Notes: generated by a model from the letters alone, not told the origin. Shown: positions 45,367 through 54,771, counted from the stretch's first letter. The stretch: DNA of 56,617 nucleotides from an uncultured bacterium (GCA_905215155.1 CAJMPJ010000019.1:1-56617); one strand, 5' to 3'. Numbers and translations are program-made.

Positions 45367-46020
45367 ATGTATCAATGTTGTATTTTTGACTTGGATGGAA
45401 CGATATTAAATACCATCGAGTCTTTATCTCATAGCATTAGCCTGACCATGGAGCATTTTGGTTATGGACCGGTGGATGAGGATCATACCAAGCAGTTTGT
45501 GGGAGATGGTTTTAAAAAGCTGGTAGAGCGGGCACTGATTTTTTCGGGAGATAAAGAACTGGTTCATTATGAAGAAGCGCTGGATGTTTATGAAGCGGTG
45601 TTTGAGGAAAACTGCCTATATAAAGTAAGACCCTATGAGGGAATACCGGAATTTTTGCAGTATTTAAAAGAAAAGGGAATCAAGATAGCGGTGCTGACCA
45701 ACAAAGGCCATGAGCGGGCCATCGAGTGCGTGGAGAACAGTTTCGGAAAGGGGTTTTTTGATCTGGTTACAGGAGAAGGACATGGGATCGCCTGTAAACC
45801 AGACCCCTCGGGAGCACTTTACACAGCCCGTCATTTTAACGTTTCCCCTTCCGAATGCCTTTATTTTGGAGATACCAACACGGATATGCAGACCGGGATA
45901 CATGCGGGAATGGATACCGTTGCGGTAACCTGGGGATTCAGAGACCGAAAGGAACTGGAAAAATTCCAACCAAAGTACGTGATCGACCATCCCGAAAAGA
46001 TAAAGTATGTTTTTGAATAA
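45367..46020 (+). CDS. HAD-family hydrolase (phosphoglycolate phosphatase-like)
   Basis: This 217-residue HAD phosphatase has motif I FDLDGTILNT, motif II as AVLTNKG, the lysine of motif III in CKPDPSG and motif IV YFGDTNTDMQTG. The helical cap (about 15-80) places it in the Gph/PGMB-like subgroup. Likely substrates are small phosphoesters. The ATG at 45367 follows GAGGAG; the longer frame upstream has no site. Confidence 0.88.
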   Translation: MYQCCIFDLDGTILNTIESLSHSISLTMEHFGYGPVDEDHTKQFVGDGFKKLVERALIFSGDKELVHYEEALDVYEAVFEENCLYKVRPYEGIPEFLQYLKEKGIKIAVLTNKGHERAIECVENSFGKGFFDLVTGEGHGIACKPDPSGALYTARHFNVSPSECLYFGDTNTDMQTGIHAGMDTVAVTWGFRDRKELEKFQPKYVIDHPEKIKYVFE

Positions 46021-46081
46021 AATTTTAAAATAAAGGAAAATTAAGGAGAGATGAGAATGAAAAATTAACAGGGGAGGTACC

Positions 46082-47101
46082 ATGGCTAATTACTTAAAAT
46101 GGGGATTTATCATGATTGCAGCCGTCTGGGCGGCGTTAATAGGTGTGATGGCAGGATCAGCCTGGAATCTTTCCCATATGCCTCAGCGAATGCCGGAAAT
46201 ACCCAAGCCGCCATCCCAGAATGCCAATATCAGCATAGAGACCCAGGAAAAGATGGAAGGATACTGGACGGTCGCTGTTTTCGGGGTGGATTCCAGAGAA
46301 GGAACCCTTGAAAAGGATACCAGATCTGATATGCAGATGGTATTTAATATAAATCTGGGAACCGGAGAGATCAGGGTCGTATCCGTTTACCGCGATACTT
46401 ATTTAAGGCTTAATCAAAAAGGGCGCTATGGAAAGATCAATGACGCGTATTTCCTGGGAGGTCCTGCACAGGCGGTCGAAGCATTGACAGAAAATCTGGA
46501 CTTGAGCATTGATGATTACGCTGCCTTTAGCTGGAAGGCGGTTGCGGATGCCATAAACATCTTAGGTGGAATTGATGTGGATATCAGCCGGGAAGAGTTC
46601 CGGGTCATCAATGGTTTTATTACGGAGACGGTAAAATCAACAGGAATAGGTTCCCACCAACTGAAAAAAGAAGGGATGAACCATTTGGATGGGGTTCAGG
46701 CCGTGGCCTATGCAAGGCTTCGGAAAATGGATACGGATTTTAAGCGGACAGAGCGGCAGAGAGAAGTTGCTGATTTGGTGCTTAAAAAGGCAAGAGAGGC
46801 AGATTTAGGCACCTTGAACAAACTTGTTACTACGGTGCTGCCTCAAATATCCACCAGCATCGGAATGAAAGACATGCTCCCCCTCATGAAGAATATAAAA
46901 CGGTTTCATCTGTCCGGAACAGAGGGCTTTCCCTCCAAGCTGAAAGATGCCATTATCGGGAAAAAAGACTGTGTGATACCGATTGATATGGAAGAGAATG
47001 TAAAACGCCTTCATCAGTTTTTGTTTGACGAAGAAGACTACCAGCCGTCCGAAACGGTAAAAGAGATCGGGAGACAGATTAAAATACGGTCAAATAAATA
47101 A
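46082..47101 (+). CDS. LytR-CpsA-Psr (LCP) family protein
   Basis: LCP enzymes attach wall teichoic acids, capsules or other anionic glycopolymers to peptidoglycan outside the cell. The 339-residue protein has an N-terminal membrane anchor (about 8-28) and the LCP core: FGVDSREGTLEKDTRSDMQM, VSVYRDTYLRL and the arginine-rich YARLRKMDTDFKRTERQREV. RBS GGGGAGG. No glycopolymer synthesis genes are adjacent, so the polymer is unknown. Confidence 0.93.
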   Translation: MANYLKWGFIMIAAVWAALIGVMAGSAWNLSHMPQRMPEIPKPPSQNANISIETQEKMEGYWTVAVFGVDSREGTLEKDTRSDMQMVFNINLGTGEIRVVSVYRDTYLRLNQKGRYGKINDAYFLGGPAQAVEALTENLDLSIDDYAAFSWKAVADAINILGGIDVDISREEFRVINGFITETVKSTGIGSHQLKKEGMNHLDGVQAVAYARLRKMDTDFKRTERQREVADLVLKKAREADLGTLNKLVTTVLPQISTSIGMKDMLPLMKNIKRFHLSGTEGFPSKLKDAIIGKKDCVIPIDMEENVKRLHQFLFDEEDYQPSETVKEIGRQIKIRSNK

Positions 47102-47189
47102 AATAGAATTTTAAGCCACAAGAAACGGATCGCGGAATATCCTGTTAATGAAAGGCATTGCTTAACATGGAAGGAAAGGAGACGGTTTC

Positions 47190-47375
47190 ATGGGATTGTG
47201 GCTTTGGGTCAATGGGCCGACGATTATCATTACCCTGATTCTGATGGTTCTGGTGATTTTGGCGGGAAGGAAGATAACGAAAAGAAAGGAGGGCTGTGGC
47301 TGCGGTCACTGCTGCAGCGGCTGTGAGGATTGCTGGTTTAAGAGCTTTTCAGAGCAGACAGAAAAAGAAGAATAG
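47190..47375 (+). CDS. FeoB-associated Cys-rich membrane protein
   Basis: This 61-residue peptide has one transmembrane helix (about 8-26), a KRK stop-transfer segment and a cysteine cluster CGCGHCCSGCEDC. This is the layout of the small FeoB-associated proteins that accompany ferrous iron transporters. feoA and feoB are not in the window. The RBS is GGAAAGGAG. It may instead serve the neighbouring CobW metal system, but that is only position-based. Confidence 0.8.
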   Translation: MGLWLWVNGPTIIITLILMVLVILAGRKITKRKEGCGCGHCCSGCEDCWFKSFSEQTEKEE

Positions 47376-47385
47376 GAAAGCCAAT

Positions 47386-47420
47386 AATATCCGGAGCTGT
47401 GCGATGCTTCGGATATTTTG
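47386..47420 (+). terminator. Terminator after the Cys-rich peptide
   Basis: AATATCCG and CGGATATT form a perfect 8-bp stem, extended inward by AGC/GCT, followed by TTTG. Confidence 0.75.
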
Positions 47421-47525
47421 CAGTATAAAAGGGTTTGATGCTGTTTTTCGGTTAAATGTTTCCGGGGGATTTCATAAGCTGATAAATTTTGGGTAATATG
47501 TGAAGGGAAACTATAAGGGCTTTGC

Positions 47526-47554
47526 TTGACTTATGTTACAGTTTGTGACACAAT
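47526..47554 (+). promoter_or_regulatory. Promoter of the CobW pair with a dyad in the spacer
   Basis: TTGACT (47526-47531) and CACAAT (47549-47554) are spaced by 17 bases. The spacer holds TGTTACA-GTT-TGTGACA (47534-47550), a 7-3-7 near-perfect dyad that could be an operator. It does not match the usual Zur box. Confidence 0.5.
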
Positions 47555-47606
47555 AAGTAGTTGTAGTTTCTAGTTAAACTCTGAAAGAAAAGAGGTACGT
47601 GTAGGT

Positions 47607-48749
47607 ATGACGAAGATTGATATTATCTCCGGTTTTCTGGGAGCCGGAAAAACAACTTTTATTAAGAAGTTATTGCAGGAAGCCATTGCAGGGGAGCAGG
47701 TGGTCCTGATTGAGAATGAATTTGGTGAAATAGGCATTGACGGCGGTTTCTTAAAGGATGCCGGCATTGAGATCCGGGAGATGAATTCCGGCTGTATCTG
47801 CTGTTCTCTGGTGGGTGATTTTGGAAAATCCTTGGAGGAAGTCCTTACAAAGTACCATCCGGACCGGGTGATCATCGAGCCGTCAGGAGTTGGTAAATTA
47901 TCTGATGTGATGAAGGCGGTCGTTGATGTGGCGGCAGAACTGGATGTGGTTTTAAACAGTGCGGTCACCATCGTAGATGCCCAGAAGTGCAAAATGTACC
48001 GTAAGAATTTTGGTGAATTTTTTAACAATCAGATCGAGAATGCGGGTACCGTTGTTTTAAGCCGTACGGATATTGCTCCGGCGGATAAAGTGGATCTGGC
48101 TGTTGAAATCATAAGAGAATTGAATCCAAAGGCATCTGTTGTAACGACTCCATGTGAGGAATTGAGCGGAAAGCAGTTAATGGAAATCATAGAGAAGCCT
48201 GATACCATGGTGGAAGATCTTTTAAAAGAGGTCAAGACTCACCATCACCATGAGCATGACCACGAGGAGGAAGGATGCGGCTGTGGCTGCGGAGGCCACC
48301 ACCATCATGAGCATCATCATGACCATGAGGAAGAGAAGGAATGCGGCTGCGGAGGCCATCACCACGACCATGACCATCATCACGACCATGAGGAAGAGGA
48401 TCACCACGAGCATCACCATCACCATGATGGAAGCTGCAGCTGCGGCGAGGATCATGATCATCACCATGCAGAGGAGGTATTTACCAGCTGGGGACTGGAG
48501 CATGTGAACCCGATGAGCAGGGAGGATCTGGATAAGATTCTTGATGAACTGGCATATGGAGACGGTTTTGGAGACGTATTACGCGCCAAAGGCATGATTC
48601 CGGGAGAAGAAAAAGGGGAATGGCTTTACTTTGACTTAGTGCCGGAACAATATGAAATCCGCAGCGGCTCCCCGGAATATACGGGTAAGGTCTGCGTAAT
48701 CGGCGCTCATTTAAAAGAAGAAGAGCTGATGAAAGCCTTTAAGCGATAA
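47607..48749 (+). CDS. CobW/COG0523 GTPase with His/Cys-rich metal-binding insert
   Basis: This 380-residue G3E GTPase has the Walker A motif GFLGAGKTT, the metal motif Cys63-Ile-Cys65-Cys66 (CXCC) of zinc metallochaperones, and the CobW C-terminal domain (about 295-380). Between the two lies an insert (about 210-292) made of His/Asp/Glu stretches interleaved with Cys-Gly-Cys units, repeated about four times. Such tails bind Zn2+, Ni2+ or Co2+ in the family. The metal is not decided by sequence; zinc is the usual assignment. It is followed after 17 bases by a second CobW-like gene. Confidence 0.9.
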   Translation: MTKIDIISGFLGAGKTTFIKKLLQEAIAGEQVVLIENEFGEIGIDGGFLKDAGIEIREMNSGCICCSLVGDFGKSLEEVLTKYHPDRVIIEPSGVGKLSDVMKAVVDVAAELDVVLNSAVTIVDAQKCKMYRKNFGEFFNNQIENAGTVVLSRTDIAPADKVDLAVEIIRELNPKASVVTTPCEELSGKQLMEIIEKPDTMVEDLLKEVKTHHHHEHDHEEEGCGCGCGGHHHHEHHHDHEEEKECGCGGHHHDHDHHHDHEEEDHHEHHHHHDGSCSCGEDHDHHHAEEVFTSWGLEHVNPMSREDLDKILDELAYGDGFGDVLRAKGMIPGEEKGEWLYFDLVPEQYEIRSGSPEYTGKVCVIGAHLKEEELMKAFKR

Positions 48750-48766
48750 GCAGAATGGAGGAAATC

Positions 48767-49720
48767 ATGAGTAACACCGATACAATGGAAGACGATTTTA
48801 TGCCGGTATTCCTGATCAATGGATTTTTAGAGTCAGGAAAGACCCAGTTCCTTCAGTTTACCATGGAGCAGGAATATTTTAAGGCAGAAGGAAAGACCTT
48901 GCTGATCGTCTGCGAAGAGGGCGAAAACGAATATGATCCAGATCTGCTTAAACGCAGCAATACGGAACTTGCATTGATTGAAAGTATGGACGAAATGAAC
49001 CCGGACAGGCTGTTGGAGCTGGAGCTTCTTCATAATCCGGAACGGGTTCTGATCGAATGGAACGGCATGTGGAACCTGGACAACTTAAAGCTGCCGGATG
49101 ACTGGAAGATTTATCAGCAGATCTCCCTGATTGATATGACTACCTTTGATCTGTATTCTGCTAATATGAAGCCTTTGCTGTATTCCATGGTCCGCAATTC
49201 CGAGATGATTATCTGCAACCGCTGCGATGGCATTGAGGATTTATCCGGCTACCGCCGTACCCTTAAAGCCATGTGCCCCAAGGGAGAGATCGTATTTGAG
49301 GATTCCGAAGGAGAAGTCAATGAAATTTCAGAGGAAGATCTGCCTTATGATCTCAGCGAGGAAGTGGTAAAGATATCCCCGGAAGCCTATGGGATATGGT
49401 ATATTGACTGTATGGAAAGAAAGGAACGCTACGAAGGTAAGACCGTAGAGTTTACCGCAATGGTCTTAAAGACCCCGGATTTTCCTAAGAATTACTTTGT
49501 ACCAGGCCGTATGGCTATGACCTGCTGTGAAGATGATATGACATTTTTAGGTTTTATCACGAAATCAAGGGAAGCAAAAGACCTTGAGACAAAACAGTGG
49601 GTGAAGGTCAAAGCCAGGATTGCTTACGAATACTGGAAAGATTATGAAGGAGAAGGTCCGGTGCTGTATGCAGACTCCGTAGAACCTGCCCAGCCCATCA
49701 AAGGCTTTATTCAGTTTTAA
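48767..49720 (+). CDS. CobW-like GTPase lacking CXCC, with DUF1980-like C-terminus
   Basis: This 317-residue protein starts like a CobW GTPase (FLINGFLESGKTQF, P-loop) and has ICNRCDG in the place of the NKxD base motif. The CXCC metal motif expected near residue 65 is absent, and the switch regions are divergent. The C-terminal part (about 210-317) with YFVPGRMAMTCCEDDMTFLGF resembles the TIGR03943/DUF1980 domain, found in proteins next to zinc-transport genes. The start at 48767 follows TGGAGGA. It is cotranscribed with the His-rich CobW, so a joint role in metal homeostasis is inferred. Confidence 0.78.
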   Translation: MSNTDTMEDDFMPVFLINGFLESGKTQFLQFTMEQEYFKAEGKTLLIVCEEGENEYDPDLLKRSNTELALIESMDEMNPDRLLELELLHNPERVLIEWNGMWNLDNLKLPDDWKIYQQISLIDMTTFDLYSANMKPLLYSMVRNSEMIICNRCDGIEDLSGYRRTLKAMCPKGEIVFEDSEGEVNEISEEDLPYDLSEEVVKISPEAYGIWYIDCMERKERYEGKTVEFTAMVLKTPDFPKNYFVPGRMAMTCCEDDMTFLGFITKSREAKDLETKQWVKVKARIAYEYWKDYEGEGPVLYADSVEPAQPIKGFIQF

Positions 49721-49765
49721 CGTTTTATACATGAAACAGAAGGAATTTTCTTAATAGGAATCCAT

Positions 49766-49811
49766 AGTAACAAAAAGAAGCATGATTGCGTTCATGCTTC
49801 TTTTTGTTACT
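49766..49811. terminator. 20-bp perfect convergent terminator
   Basis: A perfect 20-bp stem (49766-49785 with 49792-49811) with a 6-base loop ends both the CobW pair and the convergent deacetylase gene. The CTTCTTTTTGTT segment gives T-richness on both strands. Confidence 0.9.
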
Positions 49812-49843
49812 ATACGAGATAAAAACCTGCATTTCGTAAGAAA

Positions 49844-51229
49844 TTACATGGGAGGAACCGGCGTTGGTCTTTCCGGATCAAAGACATCGGGGACATTTAT
49901 AAGGTCTTTTAAGCTGTCCGGGTAATAATACATCCGGTATCCGTCAAGATTTCTTCTTGCCTGGCGGAAGTAGTCGGTTCCCATCTGCATCCAGGTAGTC
50001 TTGCTGGCATCCACATTGCAGAAATAGCGGAAGCCCAGGGATTTTAAATAAGTAAAACGTTCGTTGGCATCGGTGTATGGTGTCCAGCTTCCGATATCGC
50101 TGCCAAAGGGGAAGAGGATAATATCCGTGGGGCCAATTAGGGTTCCTACGTTTCGCGCCCACTTGTCTGAATCAATTTTAAAATGTTCCATGGAGATTGC
50201 CCCCATGTTCCGGTGTCCCCAGCTGTGGGAGGCAAGCTCCCAACCATGATCTTTTAACGCCTGTGCAACTGCGGCGGCCTGTCTGCGGTCTTCCTCATAG
50301 TTTGGATTGGTGTCTTTGTAAGCTTCATCAGTCCGGTATCCCAAAATCCCGTTATAGCCGGTAAGAGCCAGGATTCCTCTGGCACCTTTATAAGAGAAGC
50401 CGGGATGGGTTTTGATAAAGTTTTCAAGAATGGGAACCAGGTCATAATCGCCTACTGCAACACTGCCGTCCTCCATCTCCATCTCACAGGTGGGATAACC
50501 GTCTTCTCCGATGATAATACGGGAGGCAAAGCCGTCCCCTTTCATATATTCGTAATAACAGACATCATCCTGGGAAAGAACAAAGGCTTTTTTCCCTTCC
50601 GGCAGCATGATGTCGCCGTAGGTGAATTTGGGATTGCCGTTTTCATCCTTGGTCTCATAGGCCAGGTCGTGAAGTTTTACCAGAACATAACCTCTGTCAT
50701 ACATGGACTGCATGATCTTTAAAAACTCAGACTTTGTAGTCATCATCTGGTTGTAGCCCGCCTGCTTTTTATCTCCGTCAAAGGCCTTGGAATTATCCAT
50801 AATCAGAGAATGGAAAAAAATATGAGTCACATCCTGGGGATTGATACGCACCAAAGCAGCTTTTTCGGTTTCATAATTGGCAATGGCTGAGACAACCTCA
50901 TCTCTTGCGGCAGCACTGGCATCGGATTTTAAAAGACGAATAGCCCCGTCATAATCGTATTGGGCGGCAAGGGCCTGGGCTTTAGAAAGCAAAGAAATTA
51001 CAGAATCCTCTTCGGAAGGCTGACTGCCCGTAGCTTCACGTCCGGGGGATATGCCTGCTGCGGAGGAATCGGCAGATATGACTTTGTTCCTAAGCTTTTT
51101 ATTGACCGCAATGCCGCATAAAGCCAGTACTGCGATGATTATCATTCCGAGGAATGCAAGAATTATCATATGTAGGGTGCGGTTTCGGCTCCTGCCAAAG
51201 TACCGTTCACGGAAATTATTTAGTTTCAT
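49844..51229 (-). CDS. Membrane-anchored polysaccharide deacetylase-like protein
   Basis: This 461-residue protein has an N-terminal transmembrane anchor (about 19-42), a Ser/Gly linker, a short helical region and a NodB-like domain (about 135-440). The metal motif SHSWGH (HxxxH form) is clear, and VLSQDDVCYY stands in the place of the usual TFDD motif, so the catalytic aspartate may be kept. It would act on a cell-wall or surface glycan outside the membrane; the degenerate motif 1 leaves activity open. The RBS is AAGGGG. It is transcribed alone. Confidence 0.75.
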   Translation of the reverse strand: MKLNNFRERYFGRSRNRTLHMIILAFLGMIIIAVLALCGIAVNKKLRNKVISADSSAAGISPGREATGSQPSEEDSVISLLSKAQALAAQYDYDGAIRLLKSDASAAARDEVVSAIANYETEKAALVRINPQDVTHIFFHSLIMDNSKAFDGDKKQAGYNQMMTTKSEFLKIMQSMYDRGYVLVKLHDLAYETKDENGNPKFTYGDIMLPEGKKAFVLSQDDVCYYEYMKGDGFASRIIIGEDGYPTCEMEMEDGSVAVGDYDLVPILENFIKTHPGFSYKGARGILALTGYNGILGYRTDEAYKDTNPNYEEDRRQAAAVAQALKDHGWELASHSWGHRNMGAISMEHFKIDSDKWARNVGTLIGPTDIILFPFGSDIGSWTPYTDANERFTYLKSLGFRYFCNVDASKTTWMQMGTDYFRQARRNLDGYRMYYYPDSLKDLINVPDVFDPERPTPVPPM

Positions 51230-51353
51230 AACTTAACCCCTTAATCGTGTCATATTAGGCTGTTACCAAAAGACTGCAACATTTCCTGTACAAGTATAAC
51301 ATACTTTAAAAGAAGATGAAATGGAAAGCAGGCAAATTTTTTTTGGAAAAGTG

Positions 51354-51383
51354 GCATATGAAAGTGAAATAGTCCCATACAAT
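51354..51383 (+). promoter_or_regulatory. Sigma-E-like promoter of the D,D-carboxypeptidase gene
   Basis: GCATATG (51354-51360) and a perfect CATACAAT (51376-51383) are 15 bases apart, as in mother-cell sigma-E promoters. Transcription would start near 51390, so the ATG at 51382 could not be used. No sigma-A promoter is clear in the gap from 51230. Confidence 0.55.
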
Positions 51384-51417
51384 GGTACAAAGGAATTTTC
51401 AGGGGATGGTATATAGC

Positions 51418-52653
51418 ATGAGGAGAGTTACGGCAATTGTTTTAAGCTGCTTCCTGCTGTTTTTCAGTTTATGCGTTCCGGCAGCAGGACAGGAGCCTGA
51501 TATAGCAGTAGCCTCAGACATGATTGTACAGGCAGAACAGGCCGAGGAAGCAAATACAGAGGGAGGTCCGGCCATCCAGGCTCCCAGTGCTGTTTTGATG
51601 GAGGCCTCTACCGGGCAGGTAATCTTTGAAAAGAATGCCGATGAAAAGAGAAGTCCGGCCAGTATTACAAAGATCATGACCTTGATACTTATTTTTGATG
51701 CACTGGATTCCGGTAAAATCAAACTTACCGACGAGGTTGTGACCAGTGCCCATGCAAAATCCATGGGCGGCTCTCAGGTCTTTTTGGAAGAGGGAGAGGT
51801 GCAGACGGTGGAGACCCTGATCAAGTGTATTGTTGTTGCATCAGGAAATGACGCTTCTGTAGCCATGGCAGAGTACATAGCGGGTACAGAAGATGAATTT
51901 GTAAAAATGATGAATGAACGGGCGGCAGGCCTTGGCATGACCAACACCAATTTTGAAGATTGCTGTGGTCTTACGGAGTCACCCACTCATGTAACCACAG
52001 CCAGAGATATTGCAATCATGTCAAGAGAACTGATTAATAAGTATCCTCAGATTCATAATTATTCCACTATCTGGATGGAGAACATCACCCATGTGACGAA
52101 ACAGGGGACGAAGGAATTCGGCCTTTCCAATACCAACAAGCTTTTAAAAATGGCCACCAATTTTAATGTGACCGGCTTAAAAACTGGTTCCACTTCGGTT
52201 GCCAAGTACTGTCTGTCAGCCACAGCCGAAAAGGATGGGGTCCGTCTGATCGCCTCCATTATGGCAGCGCCTGACTACAAGGTCAGGTTTGCCGATGCCC
52301 AGACCCTTTTGAATTATGGATATGCCAACTGCAAACTCTATGAGGATAAAGAAATGCTTCCTCTGCCGAATATGGTGGTAGATAATGGTGTGGAGGAAGA
52401 AGTACCCTTAAAATACGGCGGCTCCTTCTCCTATTTAAGTCTAAAGGGGGAAGATTTTACTGCCATTGAAAAAACACTGGAACTGGTTCCGTCACTTCCG
52501 GCACCGGTGGAAGAGGAACAGCCGGCCGGTAATCTGGTGTATACTTTGGGCGGCAAGAAAATCGGAGAGGTTCCGATTTATACAGCCGGCGCTGTAAGAG
52601 AGGCAAAATTCCTGGATTATTTTAAACGGCTCATAAAAGCCTTCAATCTTTGA
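51418..52653 (+). CDS. Serine-type D-Ala-D-Ala carboxypeptidase (DacB/DacF type)
   Basis: This 411-residue low-molecular-mass PBP trims the terminal D-Ala from peptidoglycan stem peptides. It has a signal peptide (MRRVTAIVLSCFLLFFSLC), the active-site SxxK as SPASITKIM, SGN in VASGNDAS and KTG in TGLKTGSTS. The C-terminal beta-rich domain and a final KRLIKAFN amphipathic segment suggest membrane anchoring. A sigma-E-like promoter points to a role in spore cortex, as for DacB of Bacillus. Starts at 51382 and 51406 are in frame; 51418 fits the proposed transcript best. Confidence 0.9.
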   Translation: MRRVTAIVLSCFLLFFSLCVPAAGQEPDIAVASDMIVQAEQAEEANTEGGPAIQAPSAVLMEASTGQVIFEKNADEKRSPASITKIMTLILIFDALDSGKIKLTDEVVTSAHAKSMGGSQVFLEEGEVQTVETLIKCIVVASGNDASVAMAEYIAGTEDEFVKMMNERAAGLGMTNTNFEDCCGLTESPTHVTTARDIAIMSRELINKYPQIHNYSTIWMENITHVTKQGTKEFGLSNTNKLLKMATNFNVTGLKTGSTSVAKYCLSATAEKDGVRLIASIMAAPDYKVRFADAQTLLNYGYANCKLYEDKEMLPLPNMVVDNGVEEEVPLKYGGSFSYLSLKGEDFTAIEKTLELVPSLPAPVEEEQPAGNLVYTLGGKKIGEVPIYTAGAVREAKFLDYFKRLIKAFNL

Positions 52654-52668
52654 TTGATTAACAAAAAG

Positions 52669-52706
52669 AGCAGCATCCGAACAAGAGTTCCGGTGCTGCT
52701 TTTCCT
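52669..52706. terminator. Convergent terminator between dac and the chemoreceptor gene
   Basis: A 14-bp stem with one mismatch and one T-G pair (AGCAGCATCCGAAC with GTTCCGGTGCTGCT) has TTTTCC on the + side and CTTTTTGT on the minus side, so it can end both genes. Confidence 0.85.
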
Positions 52707-52764
52707 ATTTTCAAATCGGGAGTTCCGAGCTTTATATTTATCGTATGGACAAGTTTAATTGGGT

Positions 52765-54771
52765 CTAAATTTGAAACCGGTTCGCCAGTTCCTTTAAAAG
52801 CTTTGCCTGAGCGGAAAGTTCTTCACTGGCAGCGGAGCTTTCCTCAGCCGTTGCAGAATTTGACTGAACCACTGAATTTACCTGTTCCAATCCCAAAAGT
52901 GCCTGGCTCAAGGCTTCTGCCTGTTCTCCACAAGCCCCGGATATATCTTTGATCCGGTCTACCGTATCGTTGACGCCTAAAAGAAGATCACTGAGAATTT
53001 GGCTGGTATCTTCTGCAATTTTCGTACCATGGTCTACAGACTGTATGGAACTGTCGATGAGAAGTGCCGTATTCTTAGCGGCCTGTGCCGATTTGTTCGC
53101 CAGATTTCTTACTTCATCCGCAACCACTGCAAATCCTTTTCCAGCCTCACCTGCTCTTGCTGCTTCAACAGCGGCATTCAATGCCAGAATGTTGGTCTGG
53201 AATGCGATGTCTTCTATGGTCTTGATGATCTTTCCGATCTCGGAGGATTTCTGATTAATATCCTCGATGGCGGAAAGAAGTGTCTGCATCTGCACATTGC
53301 TCTGGTCTGCAGCTTCTCCGACGGAACTGGCTCTTCGTTCTGCCTCGGAAGAATTTTCGGCGGTGTGATTGATATTCGCAGAGATCTTTTCCATGGTGGA
53401 AGAGAGTTCTTCCATAACACCGGCCTGTTCCATGGTCCCCTGAGCCAGAGCCTGGGAGCCATTGGCAACCTCTACGGAACCGTTTGACACCTGCTGGGAT
53501 ACCTCCATGATCTCTCCAATGGTACTCTTGAGCATGTCAGCCGTCCGTATGAGGGAATCCTTTACCACTGCAAATTCTCCTTCATAGCTATGTGACAGGT
53601 TCAATATAAAATTGCCTTTTCCAAATTCATCAAGGGTATTAGATATTTCATTAATGTATGCAATATATGTTACCAGCCGTTTGGTCAAGTCTCCCAGGGA
53701 TCTTGCAAGCTGTCCCACCTCATCTTTGCTGTTTACGGATATCTCTACATCCAGATTACCCGCTGCAAGCTGGTCTGTGACCTTCGTAAGCGCTTTCAAT
53801 GGTTTTGCAATGCTTCTAGCCACAAGGTACATGGTAAAAAGCAGGATAACTCCAACGAGAGCGAACAAGACTGTCATGTTGGTACTTGCTGTTTCTGCTG
53901 CCCGTGTAAAATCCTTCTGGTCAACCGTAACGATTGCTTTCCAGTCCGCACTGCTTATCATTTTGGTGATGCCGCAGACCAATTTTCCCTTATCCTTGTA
54001 TGTAATGACATCTTTCCCAGGGTTTTCATAGTCAGCAAGCATCTTTGGAGCGAGTCCGATGTCTTTGATGTTCTTTAATACCTCGGCAGGATCAGGGCTT
54101 ACCAGTATCTTTCCGGCGGTGCTGACGAGCCGGATCTGCGCACTGTCATGGGAAAGCTTATAACCCTGGATCTGCTGGGTAAGACTTGTCAGCTTTACAT
54201 CCAGCGCCGCAACTCCTAACAGTTTACTGCCGCCGGCATCATAAACCGGAGCCGAAAACGTAATTACCTGTTCTCCGGTATCCACATCCTCGTAGGGTTC
54301 GGTAACGATATACCCCTTTTTCAATTGCTCTTCTGTTTTAAAGGCGTATTCCTTCTGATTCAGGTTAAAATCTGGAGCTGAGATCCAGTCCCCTCCGTCA
54401 AAGGCGATATTGGTATCCGCATCTGCATAATATGCAGATAAAATATCAGTATCGGAGCCTATGGTTTTATTCAGCATCCCGTAAGTTGACGGCCAGTACT
54501 GGGAGCTTTTGATATCGTCTCCGGATTTTAAAGTCGTGAGAAGGTTCTTGGCACTGTGATCTCTTGCCAATTGCTGAACGAGGGTGATGTATTTTTCAAA
54601 ATAATTGTCCGCTTCCGCTGTCATTTTCTCTGCGGACAGCACTGTAATATTACTCTCATCCGAAATGGCAATCTTTTTGGTAAAGGAAATCATTAGAATT
54701 CCCGTACATACCATGAAAAAGGCGACCACCCCTCCAATAATCAATAGGATTTTTGTCTCGATTTTTTTCAT
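52765..54771 (-). CDS. Methyl-accepting chemotaxis protein
   Basis: This 668-residue chemoreceptor has a first transmembrane helix (about 7-29), an extracellular dCache-type sensor (about 35-280, with [23 protein letters not shown] segments), a second transmembrane helix (about 297-320), a HAMP domain (about 320-372) and the long signalling coiled coil. The hairpin tip [28 protein letters not shown] is intact. The ligand is unknown. The RBS is GAGAGGG. No other chemotaxis gene is nearby. Confidence 0.95.
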   Translation of the reverse strand: MKKIETKILLIIGGVVAFFMVCTGILMISFTKKIAISDESNITVLSAEKMTAEADNYFEKYITLVQQLARDHSAKNLLTTLKSGDDIKSSQYWPSTYGMLNKTIGSDTDILSAYYADADTNIAFDGGDWISAPDFNLNQKEYAFKTEEQLKKGYIVTEPYEDVDTGEQVITFSAPVYDAGGSKLLGVAALDVKLTSLTQQIQGYKLSHDSAQIRLVSTAGKILVSPDPAEVLKNIKDIGLAPKMLADYENPGKDVITYKDKGKLVCGITKMISSADWKAIVTVDQKDFTRAAETASTNMTVLFALVGVILLFTMYLVARSIAKPLKALTKVTDQLAAGNLDVEISVNSKDEVGQLARSLGDLTKRLVTYIAYINEISNTLDEFGKGNFILNLSHSYEGEFAVVKDSLIRTADMLKSTIGEIMEVSQQVSNGSVEVANGSQALAQGTMEQAGVMEELSSTMEKISANINHTAENSSEAERRASSVGEAADQSNVQMQTLLSAIEDINQKSSEIGKIIKTIEDIAFQTNILALNAAVEAARAGEAGKGFAVVADEVRNLANKSAQAAKNTALLIDSSIQSVDHGTKIAEDTSQILSDLLLGVNDTVDRIKDISGACGEQAEALSQALLGLEQVNSVVQSNSATAEESSAASEELSAQAKLLKELANRFQI

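Noticed and set aside
48222..48507. Open frames on both strands across the His-rich region of the CobW gene
   Set aside because: They arise from the CAC/CAT and GAC/GAG repeat composition; only the + frame with P-loop and CXCC is a real protein.
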